A stretch of DNA of 64,000 nucleotides, taken from assembly GCA_031269355.1 (NCBI GenBank), contig JAISZG010000074.1, forward strand, positions 62,001 through 126,000. The letters are read 5' to 3'. The notes under the pieces were generated by a model that saw only the letters and a list, made by a program, of their open reading frames with translations, was not told the origin of the DNA and did not search any database. The translations under genes and the position numbers were made by a program. Numbering within the stretch: position 1 is the stretch's first letter; every line of letters starts with the position of its first letter. The stretch is from Oscillospiraceae bacterium. GTDB lineage: Bacteria > Bacillota > Clostridia > Christensenellales > Aristaeellaceae. Below, one piece after another: positions 52,618 through 61,870 of the stretch.

Positions 52618-53298
52618 ATGAACAAAGGTAAGCTCCATGTATATGCGGCGGAAGCGATAGGCACGTTTATACTCACGTTCATGGGATGCGGCGCGGCGGT
52701 CGTGCTGGGTACGAACGCGGCGGGTGGGCACCTTGCGGTCGCGCTCGCGTTTGGATTATCTATCGTAGCGACCGCGTATGTTATCGGGAACATATCCGGC
52801 TGCCATATCAACCCGGCGGTATCGTTCGCAATGTGGCTTCACAAGAAGCTCAGCTCCGAGGATTTAATAGGGTATGTCGTCGCGCAAGTCGTAGGCGCGA
52901 TCATAGCGGGCGCGCTGCTGCGCACGCTGGCGAATGTGCTCGGACAGGATCTGACGGGCGGACTCGGCTCGAACGGCATCGCGAACGTAGGCGTGGGCGG
53001 CGCTTTCTTCGTAGAGATTATACTGACGTTCATATTTTTGTTTACTATCCTGGGCGTTACTTCGTCTGATAAATTCGGCGGAGTGGCGGGAATCGTGATA
53101 GGATTGACACTCGCGTTCGTTCACATAGTGGGCATTCCTCTTACGGGCACGTCCGTCAATCCCGCGCGCAGCCTGGGACCGGCGCTGTTCGCGGGCGGCA
53201 AGGCTCTCGCCGACGTATGGATATTCATTGCCGCGCCGCTGATAGGCGCCGCACTGGCGGTAATTGCGTACCGCGCCGTCACCCCTTCGAAAGAATAA
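52618..53298 (+). CDS. Aquaporin, MIP family (AqpZ-like)
   Basis: 226 residues, six helices and two NPA loops: SGCHINPAVSFAM (about residue 65) and GTSVNPARSLGPALF (about 181). The His in AFVHIVGIPLTGTSVNPARS and the Arg of NPAR suit a narrow water-selective filter rather than glycerol. ATG 52618 has GAGGAGG 6-8 nt upstream; the frame opens at 52597 within that site. Own terminator follows. Confidence 0.94.
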   Translation: MNKGKLHVYAAEAIGTFILTFMGCGAAVVLGTNAAGGHLAVALAFGLSIVATAYVIGNISGCHINPAVSFAMWLHKKLSSEDLIGYVVAQVVGAIIAGALLRTLANVLGQDLTGGLGSNGIANVGVGGAFFVEIILTFIFLFTILGVTSSDKFGGVAGIVIGLTLAFVHIVGIPLTGTSVNPARSLGPALFAGGKALADVWIFIAAPLIGAALAVIAYRAVTPSKE

Positions 53299-53334
53299 TT
53301 ATATCGACATAGTTTATCGTTCGCCACTTTTGGG

Positions 53335-53374
53335 AAGCCCGTACTGCGTGATGCGAAATACGGGCTTTCTTTTT
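53335..53374 (+). terminator. Terminator after the aquaporin gene
   Basis: AAGCCCGTA (53335-53343) pairs with TACGGGCTT (53359-53367), followed by TCTTTTTT. Standard Rho-independent form, 37 nt after the stop. Confidence 0.85.
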
Positions 53375-53525
53375 TGCGCCGTGAAGAATGCTTCAACAGG
53401 ATCGTTCACGCGCTCCGTAGATTTTTCGGCGCGCTATTATTTGAGCATGATAGACTGGCGCGGCGCATAGCTTTGATTGGGGCATGTTCGAAATAACGCG
53501 CGCGGCGCAAGGAGGGTTCCCCGAT

Positions 53526-53795
53526 ATGACAGTTTCACTTTGGCGATTCGTCGCCGTGCTCGGAGCGGCGCTTGTTCTGCTGTGCATGCTCGGATTGCTT
53601 GCAAAAAAGCCTCAAGAGCGGGCGCGCCACATCGCGGTGAACGCCGCGACGGGACTTTTCGCGCTGCTATTAATCAATACGTTTCTTCCGGCATGGGGCA
53701 TCAGCGTGCCCGTGAACCTTCTGAGCATAGGCGCGGCGGGGATTCTTGGCATTCCGGGCGTCGCGCTGGCCGCAGCGCTGTCGGTAATTCTATAA
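53526..53795 (+). CDS. bofA: BofA family protein (pro-sigma-K processing inhibitor)
   Basis: 89 residues with two or three hydrophobic segments and the family end GISVPVNLLSIGAAGILGIPGVALAAALSVIL, cited in part as VPVNLLSIGAAGILGIPGVA. In B. subtilis BofA, with SpoIVFA, blocks SpoIVFB cleavage of pro-sigma-K. Here neither partner is in the window. ATG 53526 has AAGGAGGG 9 nt upstream; the frame opens at 53484. It implies that the organism sporulates, although BofA-like proteins also occur outside strict sporulators. Confidence 0.85.
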   Translation: MTVSLWRFVAVLGAALVLLCMLGLLAKKPQERARHIAVNAATGLFALLLINTFLPAWGISVPVNLLSIGAAGILGIPGVALAAALSVIL

Positions 53796-53847
53796 CGTAA
53801 GCGCTGCGGTTATATATAATATAAATCTATAATATGTTCGTTGTGCG

Positions 53848-53875
53848 AGGCCTGCGGAAACGCCGGGCCTTTTTG
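53848..53875 (+). terminator. Terminator after bofA
   Basis: AGGCCTGCG-GAAA-CGCCGGGCCT (53848-53870), a stem with an internal mismatch, followed by TTTTTG. About 52 nt after the stop. Confidence 0.7.
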
Positions 53876-54065
53876 TTAAGCGACGCCATAATGCTGGATT
53901 ACATACAATTCTTCCAACATAATTGGCGTTAATCCATGCCGTCGTTCGTTATATTAGGGCGGAGAGCGCCGCCCTAATGCCATATTGCCTCGCGGCAATT
54001 TTGAGGCATGTCCGCGTTTGCTTTGAATAAGCATAAAAAGTCGACTTAAAAAAGGAGGAAAACCA
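53876..54065 (+). promoter_or_regulatory. Leader with overlapping hairpins before the DUF3298-like gene
   Basis: Perfect hairpin TTAGGGCGG (53954-53962) / CCGCCCTAA (53969-53977), then ATTGCC-TCGC-GGCAAT (53984-53999), whose left arm can instead pair as GCCTC with GAGGC (54002-54006). An alternative-fold arrangement is possible. The AAAGGAGG site sits at 54050-54058. No clear promoter was identified. Confidence 0.35.
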
Positions 54066-54764
54066 ATGAGAAAAATCCTTTGTGCCATCTTGTCGCTGAC
54101 CTTGTGCGCGCTGCCTTTCTTCGCGACGTCCGAGGCCGTGCCGGATATCCAAATCGCCGCTCACATTGAAACCGAAACCAAGGGCGACTCGTTCATTCAA
54201 TACGCACAGGCGAGCGGTCTTGCCGACGAGGTCGTTCAGGAATCGCTGAACGCGCTGCTGAAGTGGTTCTCAATAGGCGCGGAGCTTGACGACGATCCCG
54301 AATACGCATACGAAACTGTCGAAGGCGTAACGCAGTTTGCAATAATAAACGACCGCTATATTAGCGTTCGTACAGATTATTTCTACAACGGTGCGAGCCT
54401 GGCGCATCCGTGGTCGCGATTGGCGACACTTGTATTCGATCTGGAAACCGGCGAACCTGCCGGCGCGGTAAACGATTTTATATTGGTGGACGAAGATTTG
54501 CGCATCGCGATAACGGACGGCACGTTCACCGTAACCCATCCGGACGCGGAGTTCGACGGCATGATGGAAGTGTTCGCCGGTGATTTTGTAGATCAGTTCG
54601 ATCCCGAATTGTTCAACACTTCGTTCTACCTAACCGATACGTCGTTTGGGCTTCTGCTGGGAGATCGCATACACGCGGAAGGCGATTATTGGACTATCGA
54701 GGCCACATATGAGAGCGTGTGGAATCTGCTGACGCCCAAGCTTACCGAAACGCTGCAGCGGTAA
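54066..54764 (+). CDS. Secreted DUF3298/DUF4163-like protein
   Basis: 232 residues with a signal peptide (about 1-24, ending TSEA). The pattern ISVRTDYFYNGASLAHPWSR, LATLVFDLETGEPAGAVNDF, and FYLTDTSFGLLLGD follows the DUF3298 family, in which Bacillus RsiV (the lysozyme-sensing anti-sigma factor) belongs. No membrane anchor, so it is a free secreted version with unknown ligand. Ends before a bidirectional terminator. Confidence 0.75.
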   Translation: MRKILCAILSLTLCALPFFATSEAVPDIQIAAHIETETKGDSFIQYAQASGLADEVVQESLNALLKWFSIGAELDDDPEYAYETVEGVTQFAIINDRYISVRTDYFYNGASLAHPWSRLATLVFDLETGEPAGAVNDFILVDEDLRIAITDGTFTVTHPDAEFDGMMEVFAGDFVDQFDPELFNTSFYLTDTSFGLLLGDRIHAEGDYWTIEATYESVWNLLTPKLTETLQR

Positions 54765-54795
54765 AACTATTATATAAATATATAGATAATGCGAA

Positions 54796-54830
54796 AAAGC
54801 GAACGCGCCGTTAACCGACGCGTTCGCTTT
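54796..54830. terminator. Bidirectional terminator
   Basis: AAAGCGAACGCG (54796-54807) pairs perfectly with CGCGTTCGCTTT (54819-54830), flanked by A- and T-rich sequence on both sides, between converging genes ending at 54764 and 54841. Confidence 0.85.
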
Positions 54831-54840
54831 ATCATAATTA

Positions 54841-56298
54841 TTATATGTCTATCTTTCGTATAAACAATGACGCAGATCGCCCTCTCGCTAGATATATCGC
54901 GCATCCCGCGTCGTGCTCCAGACGAAGCAAGTCGCCTTCGTTCAGCATTTCAAGCAAATGCCCGGCGAACACGACCGGAACGGGCGTGCTATCCCACGCG
55001 AGCAAACCGACGGTTTGCCTCAGCGCGCAGTCCTGCGCAATCGGCTGCGCGTTTCGCGACACATAAACCGATATGTCGGCAATCTGCTCCGCGCGTTCGA
55101 CGACCGCCTGATACGTAATCTCATATAATCCATCTTTTTCCACGCGCAGCATATGTTCTGCCTTCATATCTACGCCGACTCCAGTTCCGTCCGAAGGCAG
55201 CGGTATCAGCCAGCCGACGACGGGCTGCGGATCGCCCATTATATCTGAATAAAGGTACTTCATTCCAAATATCGACTCAATCGCGCCCGCAGGCCCGCGA
55301 TCGCCTTTCGCCCCGCGAGGGCCGGTAGGGCCTGCTATGCCTGGCTCGCCATCCAAACCGCGCGGTCCTGTCGGCCCTGTCGCGCCCGGTTCGCCCTTCG
55401 GCCCCGTCGCGCCTCTCGCACCTGGTTCGCCCTGCGGCCCGGTCTCACCGTTCGCGCCTCTCAAGCCGACCATGCCGGGCAGCCCCGTTGGGCCGATAGG
55501 CCCTGTAGGACCGGGCAGTCCGTCATTGCCGACGGGGCCGCGAATTCCGCGCGGACCCGTTGGTCCGGCAGGCCCGGCAGGGCCGATCAATCCGTTTAAA
55601 CCGGCAGGGCCGGTAGGGCCTATCATTCCGGGTTCGCCCTTGGGGCCGGTTGGGCCGACAGATCCCATAAAGCCGCGCAGCCCTGCGGGGCCGGTAGGTC
55701 CGATAGGCCCTATCGCGCCGGTTGGGCCGGTGGGTCCCATGCGTCCCATCAATCCGTTTATTCCCGCGACGCCTGTCGGGCCTGCCGGGCCTGTAGGACC
55801 CGTCGGGCCTATTGGACCCGCCATCCCATGGCTGCCCATAGCGCCAGGAAGGCCGCGAGGACCCATGACGCCCGCAGGTCCCGTCGGACCGATCGGGCCT
55901 GTAGGCCCGGCAGTCCCCGGGCGCCCGTCGCGCCCCTGCTCGCCGCGCAGCCCCTCAGGGCCTTGCGGACCCTGCATTCCGGCAGGTCCCGTCGGTCCCG
56001 TAGCGCCTTTAGCTCCGTCATATCCGCGCGGCCCCATAGGCCCGATCGCTCCGTCATATCCGCGCGCGCCAGTCGGTCCGGTCGGTCCCATCGGTCCGGC
56101 GGGACCGCGAGGGCCTGCCGGACCGCGCAAATCCAGCGAGCTTCGAATCGCTGCTGCGTTGTTGGAACGAACGGATGGCGCAGCTGATTTAGGCTGCGCC
56201 TCCGCGCGTGCCGATCGACTGCCCCTCGCGGCTGCCGGAACCGCGCATTCTTCGCTCGTTAAACGCTCTGCGGATGATTTCTGTCGGTTCGTTTGCAT
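54841..56298 (-). CDS. Collagen-like protein with BclA-type C-terminal domain
   Basis: 485 residues: an N-terminus of 58 (Ser/Ala/Arg-rich, with one Cys pair context EECAV), an uninterrupted collagen region of 94 Gly-X-Y triplets (residues 59-340, many GPT and GPA), and a C-terminal domain of about 145 residues with EKDGLYEITYQAVVERAE, VYVSRNAQPIAQD, HLLEMLNEGDLLRLEHD and ARGRSASLFIRKI. The latter fits the trimeric C1q-like BclA C-terminal domain of exosporium filaments. No signal peptide, so a spore surface protein is inferred. GGGAGGG lies 6 nt before the ATG. Confidence 0.9.
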   Translation of the reverse strand: MQTNRQKSSAERLTSEECAVPAAARGSRSARAEAQPKSAAPSVRSNNAAAIRSSLDLRGPAGPRGPAGPMGPTGPTGARGYDGAIGPMGPRGYDGAKGATGPTGPAGMQGPQGPEGLRGEQGRDGRPGTAGPTGPIGPTGPAGVMGPRGLPGAMGSHGMAGPIGPTGPTGPAGPTGVAGINGLMGRMGPTGPTGAIGPIGPTGPAGLRGFMGSVGPTGPKGEPGMIGPTGPAGLNGLIGPAGPAGPTGPRGIRGPVGNDGLPGPTGPIGPTGLPGMVGLRGANGETGPQGEPGARGATGPKGEPGATGPTGPRGLDGEPGIAGPTGPRGAKGDRGPAGAIESIFGMKYLYSDIMGDPQPVVGWLIPLPSDGTGVGVDMKAEHMLRVEKDGLYEITYQAVVERAEQIADISVYVSRNAQPIAQDCALRQTVGLLAWDSTPVPVVFAGHLLEMLNEGDLLRLEHDAGCAIYLARGRSASLFIRKIDI

Positions 56299-56682
56299 AA
56301 CGCCCTCCCTTGACTGGCAGCGGGCTATACTAGGGTGAAAATTCCCGCGGAGTTTTTTTGAATCCGCTGCAGCTTTCCGCGCGCGTCGCTTCGCTTCTTT
56401 GGGGCGTCGCTTCGCTTGCTGCGCTTATATTAATATTGTTTTTACGCGCGGATTGTCTCGTATATCGTACGCGCGACGCCCAACGTCAATCACAAAGATT
56501 CGCGTCCGTCCCGCAAAACGGACAATCCGTCGGCGCGCGGCGCTTGCGGTATATTCGACGGCGGGTTGCGTCGCCCGTTTCGCAGATTCGCCATTGCAAT
56601 TATATATTGATAAATAAAGCCGCCTCTTTATTATAAAGAGCGCGGCGCTGTTCTTAATTATAAAATTATTATTATAACATTG
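56299..56682. other. Intergenic region with a terminator hairpin
   Basis: No gene supported; the plus-strand frames in it have no protein-like features. On the minus strand a bulged hairpin GCCGC-CTCTTTA-TTA-TAAAGAG-c-GCGGC (56619-56646) followed by a U-rich run could end the gene at 56683. The collagen gene promoter must lie at 56310-56360 but no clear match was found. Confidence 0.5.
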
Positions 56683-57033
56683 TTACGCGCGGTTTAATTT
56701 GCCGACAAGCCCGAACGCGATGCGCGCGGCGTTTACAATAAGCGCGGCGAGCAGCGCCCAGTGAAACCCGTCGACCGTAAGCCCCGGTATCTTGCCGGCG
56801 CACGCCATGAACAGCGCGGCGTCTACGATAGTGCCAACCAGCCCAAGCGTAGCCAAATTAAACGCCCCCACCAGTATGCGCGCGACCGGGCGGAACAGCA
56901 GATACGCGGCGGCCAGCAGCATTCCTGCGGCGGCGGCCTGCGTCCAATCCTCGCAATGTATCCCCGGCAGATAATACGAACACCCGATCACCGCAGCGAC
57001 GGTGCCGAGCGATTTCCAAATTATTCTTCGCAT
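56683..57033 (-). CDS. Phage-holin-4-like membrane protein
   Basis: 116 residues with four predicted helices (about 6-22, 31-50, 58-78, 94-112), and the pattern NLATLGLVGTIVDAALFM typical of the Pfam phage_holin_4_2 family, which are mostly chromosomal proteins of unknown role in Bacillota. ATG 57033 has GGGAGGG about 6 nt upstream; an ATG at 57069 is less likely. Confidence 0.8.
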   Translation of the reverse strand: MRRIIWKSLGTVAAVIGCSYYLPGIHCEDWTQAAAAGMLLAAAYLLFRPVARILVGAFNLATLGLVGTIVDAALFMACAGKIPGLTVDGFHWALLAALIVNAARIAFGLVGKLNRA

Positions 57034-57140
57034 GGGTACCCTCCCGGCGGCGCTCGTCCGTTTCTTCATTCGTACATATTATATCATTATCGCTCCGCTT
57101 CTACGCATGCGGCGCGATAATATTATTTATATATTATTGA

Positions 57141-57827
57141 TTACGCATAATCATTAAAGCGCGTCCATGGATCACGATTGGGCATAGGCGCGCTGAACCG
57201 CATTTCCTCCTTGCGCGTCGGATGGGTCAATATCAATTCATATCCCCATAAAGCTATCTGCTGACCGGGCTTTCCCGCGCCGTAGCGCGCGTCGCCCCAC
57301 AGCGGATATCCGGCGTGCGCGAGCTGCACTCGAATTTGATGCGAACGCCCCGTCTCCAGCTCAATTTCAACCAACGACAGCGGCTCAATATAATCGGTGA
57401 ACCGCAGCGGTTCATATCGCAGAACAGCGGCGCGAGCGCCCGGTGCGTTCGCGTCGACGACGGACACGGTATTCGATCGAGTATCCTTATATAAATAATC
57501 CCTTAGCGTTCCCGCGCCGTCGATCCGGCCGCGAGCAACCGCGCGGTATATGCGCCTCATGCTATGCGCGCGAAGCTGTTCGCTAAGACGTGCCGCCGCC
57601 TTCGATGTTTTCGCGAACGCGACGACGCCGCCCACCGGGCGATCCATTCGATGCACAAGCCCCAAATATGCCGCGCCGGGCTTGCTATACCGCTCGATCA
57701 AATAATTTCTTAATATAGTCAAAAGATCGTCGTCGCCCGATTCATCCGCCTGAACGGGCATATTTGTCGGCTTCAACGCGATAAGCAAATGATTATCTTC
57801 ATATAATATATTTGGCGCATCCGTCAT
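57141..57827 (-). CDS. RluA-family RNA pseudouridine synthase
   Basis: 228 residues: catalytic Asp in LGLVHRMDRPVGGVVAFAK, then RSHQIRVQLAHAGYPLWGD. No S4 domain is present, as in the short RluA/YlyB relatives, so the target (rRNA or tRNA) is open. It overlaps the upstream methyltransferase gene by 4 nt (ATGA). Confidence 0.94.
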   Translation of the reverse strand: MTDAPNILYEDNHLLIALKPTNMPVQADESGDDDLLTILRNYLIERYSKPGAAYLGLVHRMDRPVGGVVAFAKTSKAAARLSEQLRAHSMRRIYRAVARGRIDGAGTLRDYLYKDTRSNTVSVVDANAPGARAAVLRYEPLRFTDYIEPLSLVEIELETGRSHQIRVQLAHAGYPLWGDARYGAGKPGQQIALWGYELILTHPTRKEEMRFSAPMPNRDPWTRFNDYA

Positions 57828-58693
57828 TCAGCTGCGCCTTTCGCCGTCCAGCGTCCGGACGAGCCGCACGGAAGCACTCCGCCCGAGCTAACGGGCAGCG
57901 CCAGTTCCTGTGCGTGCGCGATCCCCGGTATACCGCTTAGCGCGCGAGAGAGCACGTTCGACAATACGGAAGGCGCAAGGCCGGTCGTATAGCTGTTGAT
58001 CAGGAAGAACAACGGTTCTCCGCTCATAAGCTTGGCGCACGCCTCTACAAGGCGATACACGTCGCGCTCAATCTTCCATACCTCGCCGCCCGGTCCGCGC
58101 CCATAGGAAGGGGGATCCATCAATATGGCGTCGTACGAGCGACCGCGACGTATCTCGCGCTCTACGAACGCGAGCGCGTCGTCGACGATCCAGCGCGCGT
58201 TCATATTCGGCAGTCCGGATAGCGCGTAATTCGCGCGCGCCCATTGCGTCATACCCTTCGCCGCGTCCACATGGGTAACCGTCGCTCCGGCGGCGGCGCA
58301 CGCGAGAGTCGCGCCCCCCGTATACGCGAACAGGTTAAGAACGCTGATCGGGCGCGACGCCGCGCGGATCAGCTCCGACATCCAATCCCAATTCGCCGCT
58401 TGTTCCGGGAACAACCCAGTATGCTTAAAACCGGTCGGGCGCACATAAAACCGCAGCGCGCCGTATCTCATTTCCCAGCGATCAGGAATCGCGCGGCGGA
58501 ATTCCCAATGCCCGCCGCCGGCGTCGCTACGGATATACGCGGCGTCCGCGCTCCGCCATTGATCCGGGCGTGCGGGCGGCCATATCGCCTGAGGATCTGG
58601 GCGCTCAAGCGTCACGGCGCCCCAGCGTTCCAGCTTCGCGCCGCCGCCGGTATCCAGCACTTCATAATCGTTCCATCCGCCGCTTATAAACAT
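57824..58693 (-). CDS. Class I SAM-dependent rRNA methyltransferase (RlmI/PF10672 type)
   Basis: About 289 residues: an N-terminal part with FYVRPTGFKHTGLFPEQAAN, the SAM motif VLNLFAYTGGATLACAAAGA, and catalytic MDPPSYGRG with EVWKIERD. Related enzymes methylate 23S rRNA cytosine, but the target is not predictable. ATG 58693 overlaps the ileS stop; TTG 58708 is an alternative. Likely co-transcribed with ileS. Confidence 0.9.
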   Translation of the reverse strand: MFISGGWNDYEVLDTGGGAKLERWGAVTLERPDPQAIWPPARPDQWRSADAAYIRSDAGGGHWEFRRAIPDRWEMRYGALRFYVRPTGFKHTGLFPEQAANWDWMSELIRAASRPISVLNLFAYTGGATLACAAAGATVTHVDAAKGMTQWARANYALSGLPNMNARWIVDDALAFVEREIRRGRSYDAILMDPPSYGRGPGGEVWKIERDVYRLVEACAKLMSGEPLFFLINSYTTGLAPSVLSNVLSRALSGIPGIAHAQELALPVSSGGVLPCGSSGRWTAKGAAE

Positions 58694-58694
58694 A

Positions 58695-61600
58695 TCACTC
58701 GCCGACAAGCGCGCGCCTTATTATAAGCGCGGCTTTCCCGCCGTTTATATCCACGCTCGCCTCGCTGTCTTCGATCGGCTTAATCGCTACGTCTATCTTT
58801 ACCCCCAGCACGGCGGACATAATCATATCGTACCGCGCGCTTATAGCGGCGGCCAGCTTTTGATCGCATACGATTTCGATTTCGATTCGATCCGTCACAT
58901 CAAAGCCCATATCCTTGCGGGTAGTTTGGATCTTGCTTATCAGTTCGCGGGCGTATCCTTCCTCGATAAGCTCCGGCGTGAGGTTCGTATCGAGCGCGAC
59001 GGTTACCCCGCCGTCCGATTCCGATATATATCCCGGCGCGCGCGCCGTTTCGATAAGCAGATCGTCCCTGCCCAGCTCGACGGTTTCGCCTTCAAATTCG
59101 AATTGGAACGCCTCGCCCCTGCCAAGCGTTTCCACAACGGCGCCGCCGTCGGCTCTCTCAAGCGCTCCGCGAAGCGCGCCTATCCTTTTACCGAACCTGG
59201 GGCCGAGGGTTCGCAGCTGCGGCTTTATTTTATAGGCGACAAACGAGCGCGCGTCCTCCACGAACTCGATGCGCTTAACGTTCAGCTCTTCTTTCGCAAG
59301 CTCAGCGAACGCGTCGGAAAGCTTGATCCCCTGCGCGTACAGCGCGGCGATCGGCTGGCGCACCTTTATGCCGGCCGCGCTCCTGCACGCGCGGCCAAGC
59401 TGCACCATACGGATAAGCGAATCCATATCCGCCTCGAGCGCGGGATCGATCAGCGTATCATCCGCCGCCGGAAAGTCTGTCAGATGCACGCTTTCGGGAG
59501 CGGCGGGATCGTGCGCGCGGACGAGATTCTGATACAGCGCCTCCGCCATAAACGGCATGAACGGCGCGATGAGCCGCGCAAGCGTCGAGAGCGTCGAATG
59601 CAGCGTCGCGAACGCGGCTTCTTTATCGGCGTGCATGCCCTTTCCCCAAAAACGCTCGCGGCTGCGCCGGACGTACCAATTCGAAAGCTCATCTACGAAC
59701 GCGGATATAGAGCGCGCGCTTTCGACCGCCCGTTCCTGCTCGAGATTCTCGTCGACTTTCTTTACAAGCGTGTTGAGCTTTGAGAGCAGCCATCGGTCAA
59801 TCGCGGCCAGAGACGCGATATTCAGCGGCCGCTTAATGGGATCGAAGCCATCGATATTCGCGTACAGCACGAAGAACGCGTATGTATTCCACAGCGTGCC
59901 CATGAACTTGCGCTGAACTTCCTCAACCATATCCTTTGAAAATCTGCTGGGAAGCCATGGCGCGCCGTTCACATAAAAATACCAGCGCACCGCGTCCGCG
60001 CCGACCGCCTCGAGTATTTCTTTAGGTTTGATTACATTACCTTTATGCTTAGACATCTTTTGCCCGTTCTTATCCTGCACATGACCTAGCACCAGGCAGG
60101 TTTCAAACGGCGCGCGGTCGAACAGAAGCGTGCCTATCGCGAGCAGCGTATAGAACCAGCCGCGAGTTTGGTCGACCGCCTCGCAGATAAACTGCGCGGG
60201 AAACCGATTCTCGAACAATTCTTTATTTTCAAATGGATAATGCCACTGCGCGAAGGGCATCGATCCGCTGTCGTACCAGCAATCGATAACCTCCTTGACG
60301 CGACGCATCGCTCCGCCGCACGCCGGGCATTCGATTTCAACCGCGTCGATATACGGGCGATGCAGCTCGATATCCTCGGGCACATCCCTGCCCAGCCTGC
60401 GCAATTCCTCAATCGAGCCTATCACGTGGATATGTCCGCACGCGCACGTCCACACCGGCAGCGGCGTGCCCCAATAGCGCTCGCGCGACAATCCCCAGTC
60501 GATCACGTTCTCTATGAAGTTACCCATCCGGCCTTCTTTTATATTGTCGGGAAGCCAGCGCACCGAGCGATTCGCGCGCATCAGCCCGTCGCGCACCGCC
60601 GTCATGCGGATGAACCATGTCGGGCGCGAGTAATACAAAAGCGGCGTATCGCACCGCCAGCAGAACGGATAATCGTGCGTATATGGAATCACCGAGAACA
60701 GCAGCCCGCGCCTGCGCAGATCTCCAATAATAAGCGGGTCGGCATCCTTCACGAATATTCCCGCCCACGGCGTATCCTTCGTCATGCGCCCCTGCGTATC
60801 CACGCGCTGCAGCAGCGGCAGGCCGTACGCCCGGCCTACGCGCGCGTCGTCCTCGCCGAACGCCGGAGCGATATGCACTATGCCGGAGCCGTCCTCCAGC
60901 GTTACATATGTATCCGCGACGACAAAGTGCGCGGGTTTGGAAAGCTCCGCGCTGTACAGCGGAATATAGCGCGTGCCCTTAAGCTGCTCGCCCTGCTGCT
61001 CGCGCTCTATCGTATACCCTTCGCCAAGCACGCTGTCTGCAAGCGCCTTAGCCAGTATCAGCCGTTCGCCCTTCCAGGATACGGTAGCGTATGTTTCGTT
61101 TGGATGCACGCACAGCGCGAGGTTGCTCGGCAGCGTCCAGGGCGTCGTAGTCCACGCGAGCAGCGACGTTCCAGGCTCGTCCGCCAGCGGGAAGCGAACC
61201 ATAACGGAATTATCCGTAACCTCCTTATACCCCTGCGCCACCTCGTGGCTTGAAAGCGCGGTGCCGCATCGCGGGCAGTAGGGCACGCTTTTCGCGCCTT
61301 GATAGAGCAGCCCCTTCTCGTGGATCTTCTTCAGCGACCACCATATTGATTCAATATAATTATTTTCATATGTAACATACGGGTGATCCATATCAACCCA
61401 GAAGGCGACCTCGTCGCTCATTTCCTTCCAGTCTGATAAATATTTCCAAACCGACTGCTTGCACGCGTGGATGAACGGCTCGATGCCGTAGGATTCAATC
61501 TGCTCCTTGCCATCCAGGCGCAGCTGTTTTTCCACCTCTATTTCTACGGGGAGGCCGTGCGTATCCCAGCCCGCTTTGCGCAGCACGTCGCAGCCTTTCA

Positions 61601-61820
61601 TAGTGCGGTATCTGGGGATTAAATCTTTATAGGCGCGCGTGATAACGTGCCCGATATGCGGCTGCCCGTTCGCGGTAGGGGGGCCGTCGTAGAACGTATA
61701 GGTGGGGCCGCCCTTGCGGAATGTCATATATCGCTCAAAAATGCGGCGCGTTTTCCAGAAATCCATGATTTCCATTTCGCGGGCGCGGAAGTTCAAATCG
61801 GTGGTTACCGGTTGAAACAT
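58695..61820 (-). CDS. ileS: Isoleucine--tRNA ligase, type 2
   Basis: 1041 residues. HIGH at 55-58 in YDGPPTANGQPHIGHVIT and KMSKH in KNGQKMSKHKGN. The GPPTANGQPHIGH phrase and ITRAYKDLIPRYRTMKG match the eukaryote-like type 2 enzymes (IleS2, mupirocin-insensitive) rather than the type 1 form (GPPYANGNIHIGHALNK). Zinc-type cysteine pairs (CPRCG, CWRC, CACG, CPACGG) are present. ATG 61820 has GAGGAG 8 nt upstream; GTG 61826 is too close. A short leader without T-box precedes it. Confidence 0.97.
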   Translation of the reverse strand: MFQPVTTDLNFRAREMEIMDFWKTRRIFERYMTFRKGGPTYTFYDGPPTANGQPHIGHVITRAYKDLIPRYRTMKGCDVLRKAGWDTHGLPVEIEVEKQLRLDGKEQIESYGIEPFIHACKQSVWKYLSDWKEMSDEVAFWVDMDHPYVTYENNYIESIWWSLKKIHEKGLLYQGAKSVPYCPRCGTALSSHEVAQGYKEVTDNSVMVRFPLADEPGTSLLAWTTTPWTLPSNLALCVHPNETYATVSWKGERLILAKALADSVLGEGYTIEREQQGEQLKGTRYIPLYSAELSKPAHFVVADTYVTLEDGSGIVHIAPAFGEDDARVGRAYGLPLLQRVDTQGRMTKDTPWAGIFVKDADPLIIGDLRRRGLLFSVIPYTHDYPFCWRCDTPLLYYSRPTWFIRMTAVRDGLMRANRSVRWLPDNIKEGRMGNFIENVIDWGLSRERYWGTPLPVWTCACGHIHVIGSIEELRRLGRDVPEDIELHRPYIDAVEIECPACGGAMRRVKEVIDCWYDSGSMPFAQWHYPFENKELFENRFPAQFICEAVDQTRGWFYTLLAIGTLLFDRAPFETCLVLGHVQDKNGQKMSKHKGNVIKPKEILEAVGADAVRWYFYVNGAPWLPSRFSKDMVEEVQRKFMGTLWNTYAFFVLYANIDGFDPIKRPLNIASLAAIDRWLLSKLNTLVKKVDENLEQERAVESARSISAFVDELSNWYVRRSRERFWGKGMHADKEAAFATLHSTLSTLARLIAPFMPFMAEALYQNLVRAHDPAAPESVHLTDFPAADDTLIDPALEADMDSLIRMVQLGRACRSAAGIKVRQPIAALYAQGIKLSDAFAELAKEELNVKRIEFVEDARSFVAYKIKPQLRTLGPRFGKRIGALRGALERADGGAVVETLGRGEAFQFEFEGETVELGRDDLLIETARAPGYISESDGGVTVALDTNLTPELIEEGYARELISKIQTTRKDMGFDVTDRIEIEIVCDQKLAAAISARYDMIMSAVLGVKIDVAIKPIEDSEASVDINGGKAALIIRRALVGE

Positions 61821-61870
61821 GGGCACAACTCCTCACTTGGTTGGCTTGCGCGGCGGGCGGAATATCGGAT

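Noticed and set aside
55337..56338. Plus-strand frame of 333 codons made of G-P-X repeats
   Set aside because: It is the antisense of the collagen gene; glycine and proline codons are complementary, so a repeat appears on both strands. No start site or domain.
60168..61253. Plus-strand frame of 361 codons
   Set aside because: Antisense of ileS; no domain and no binding site.
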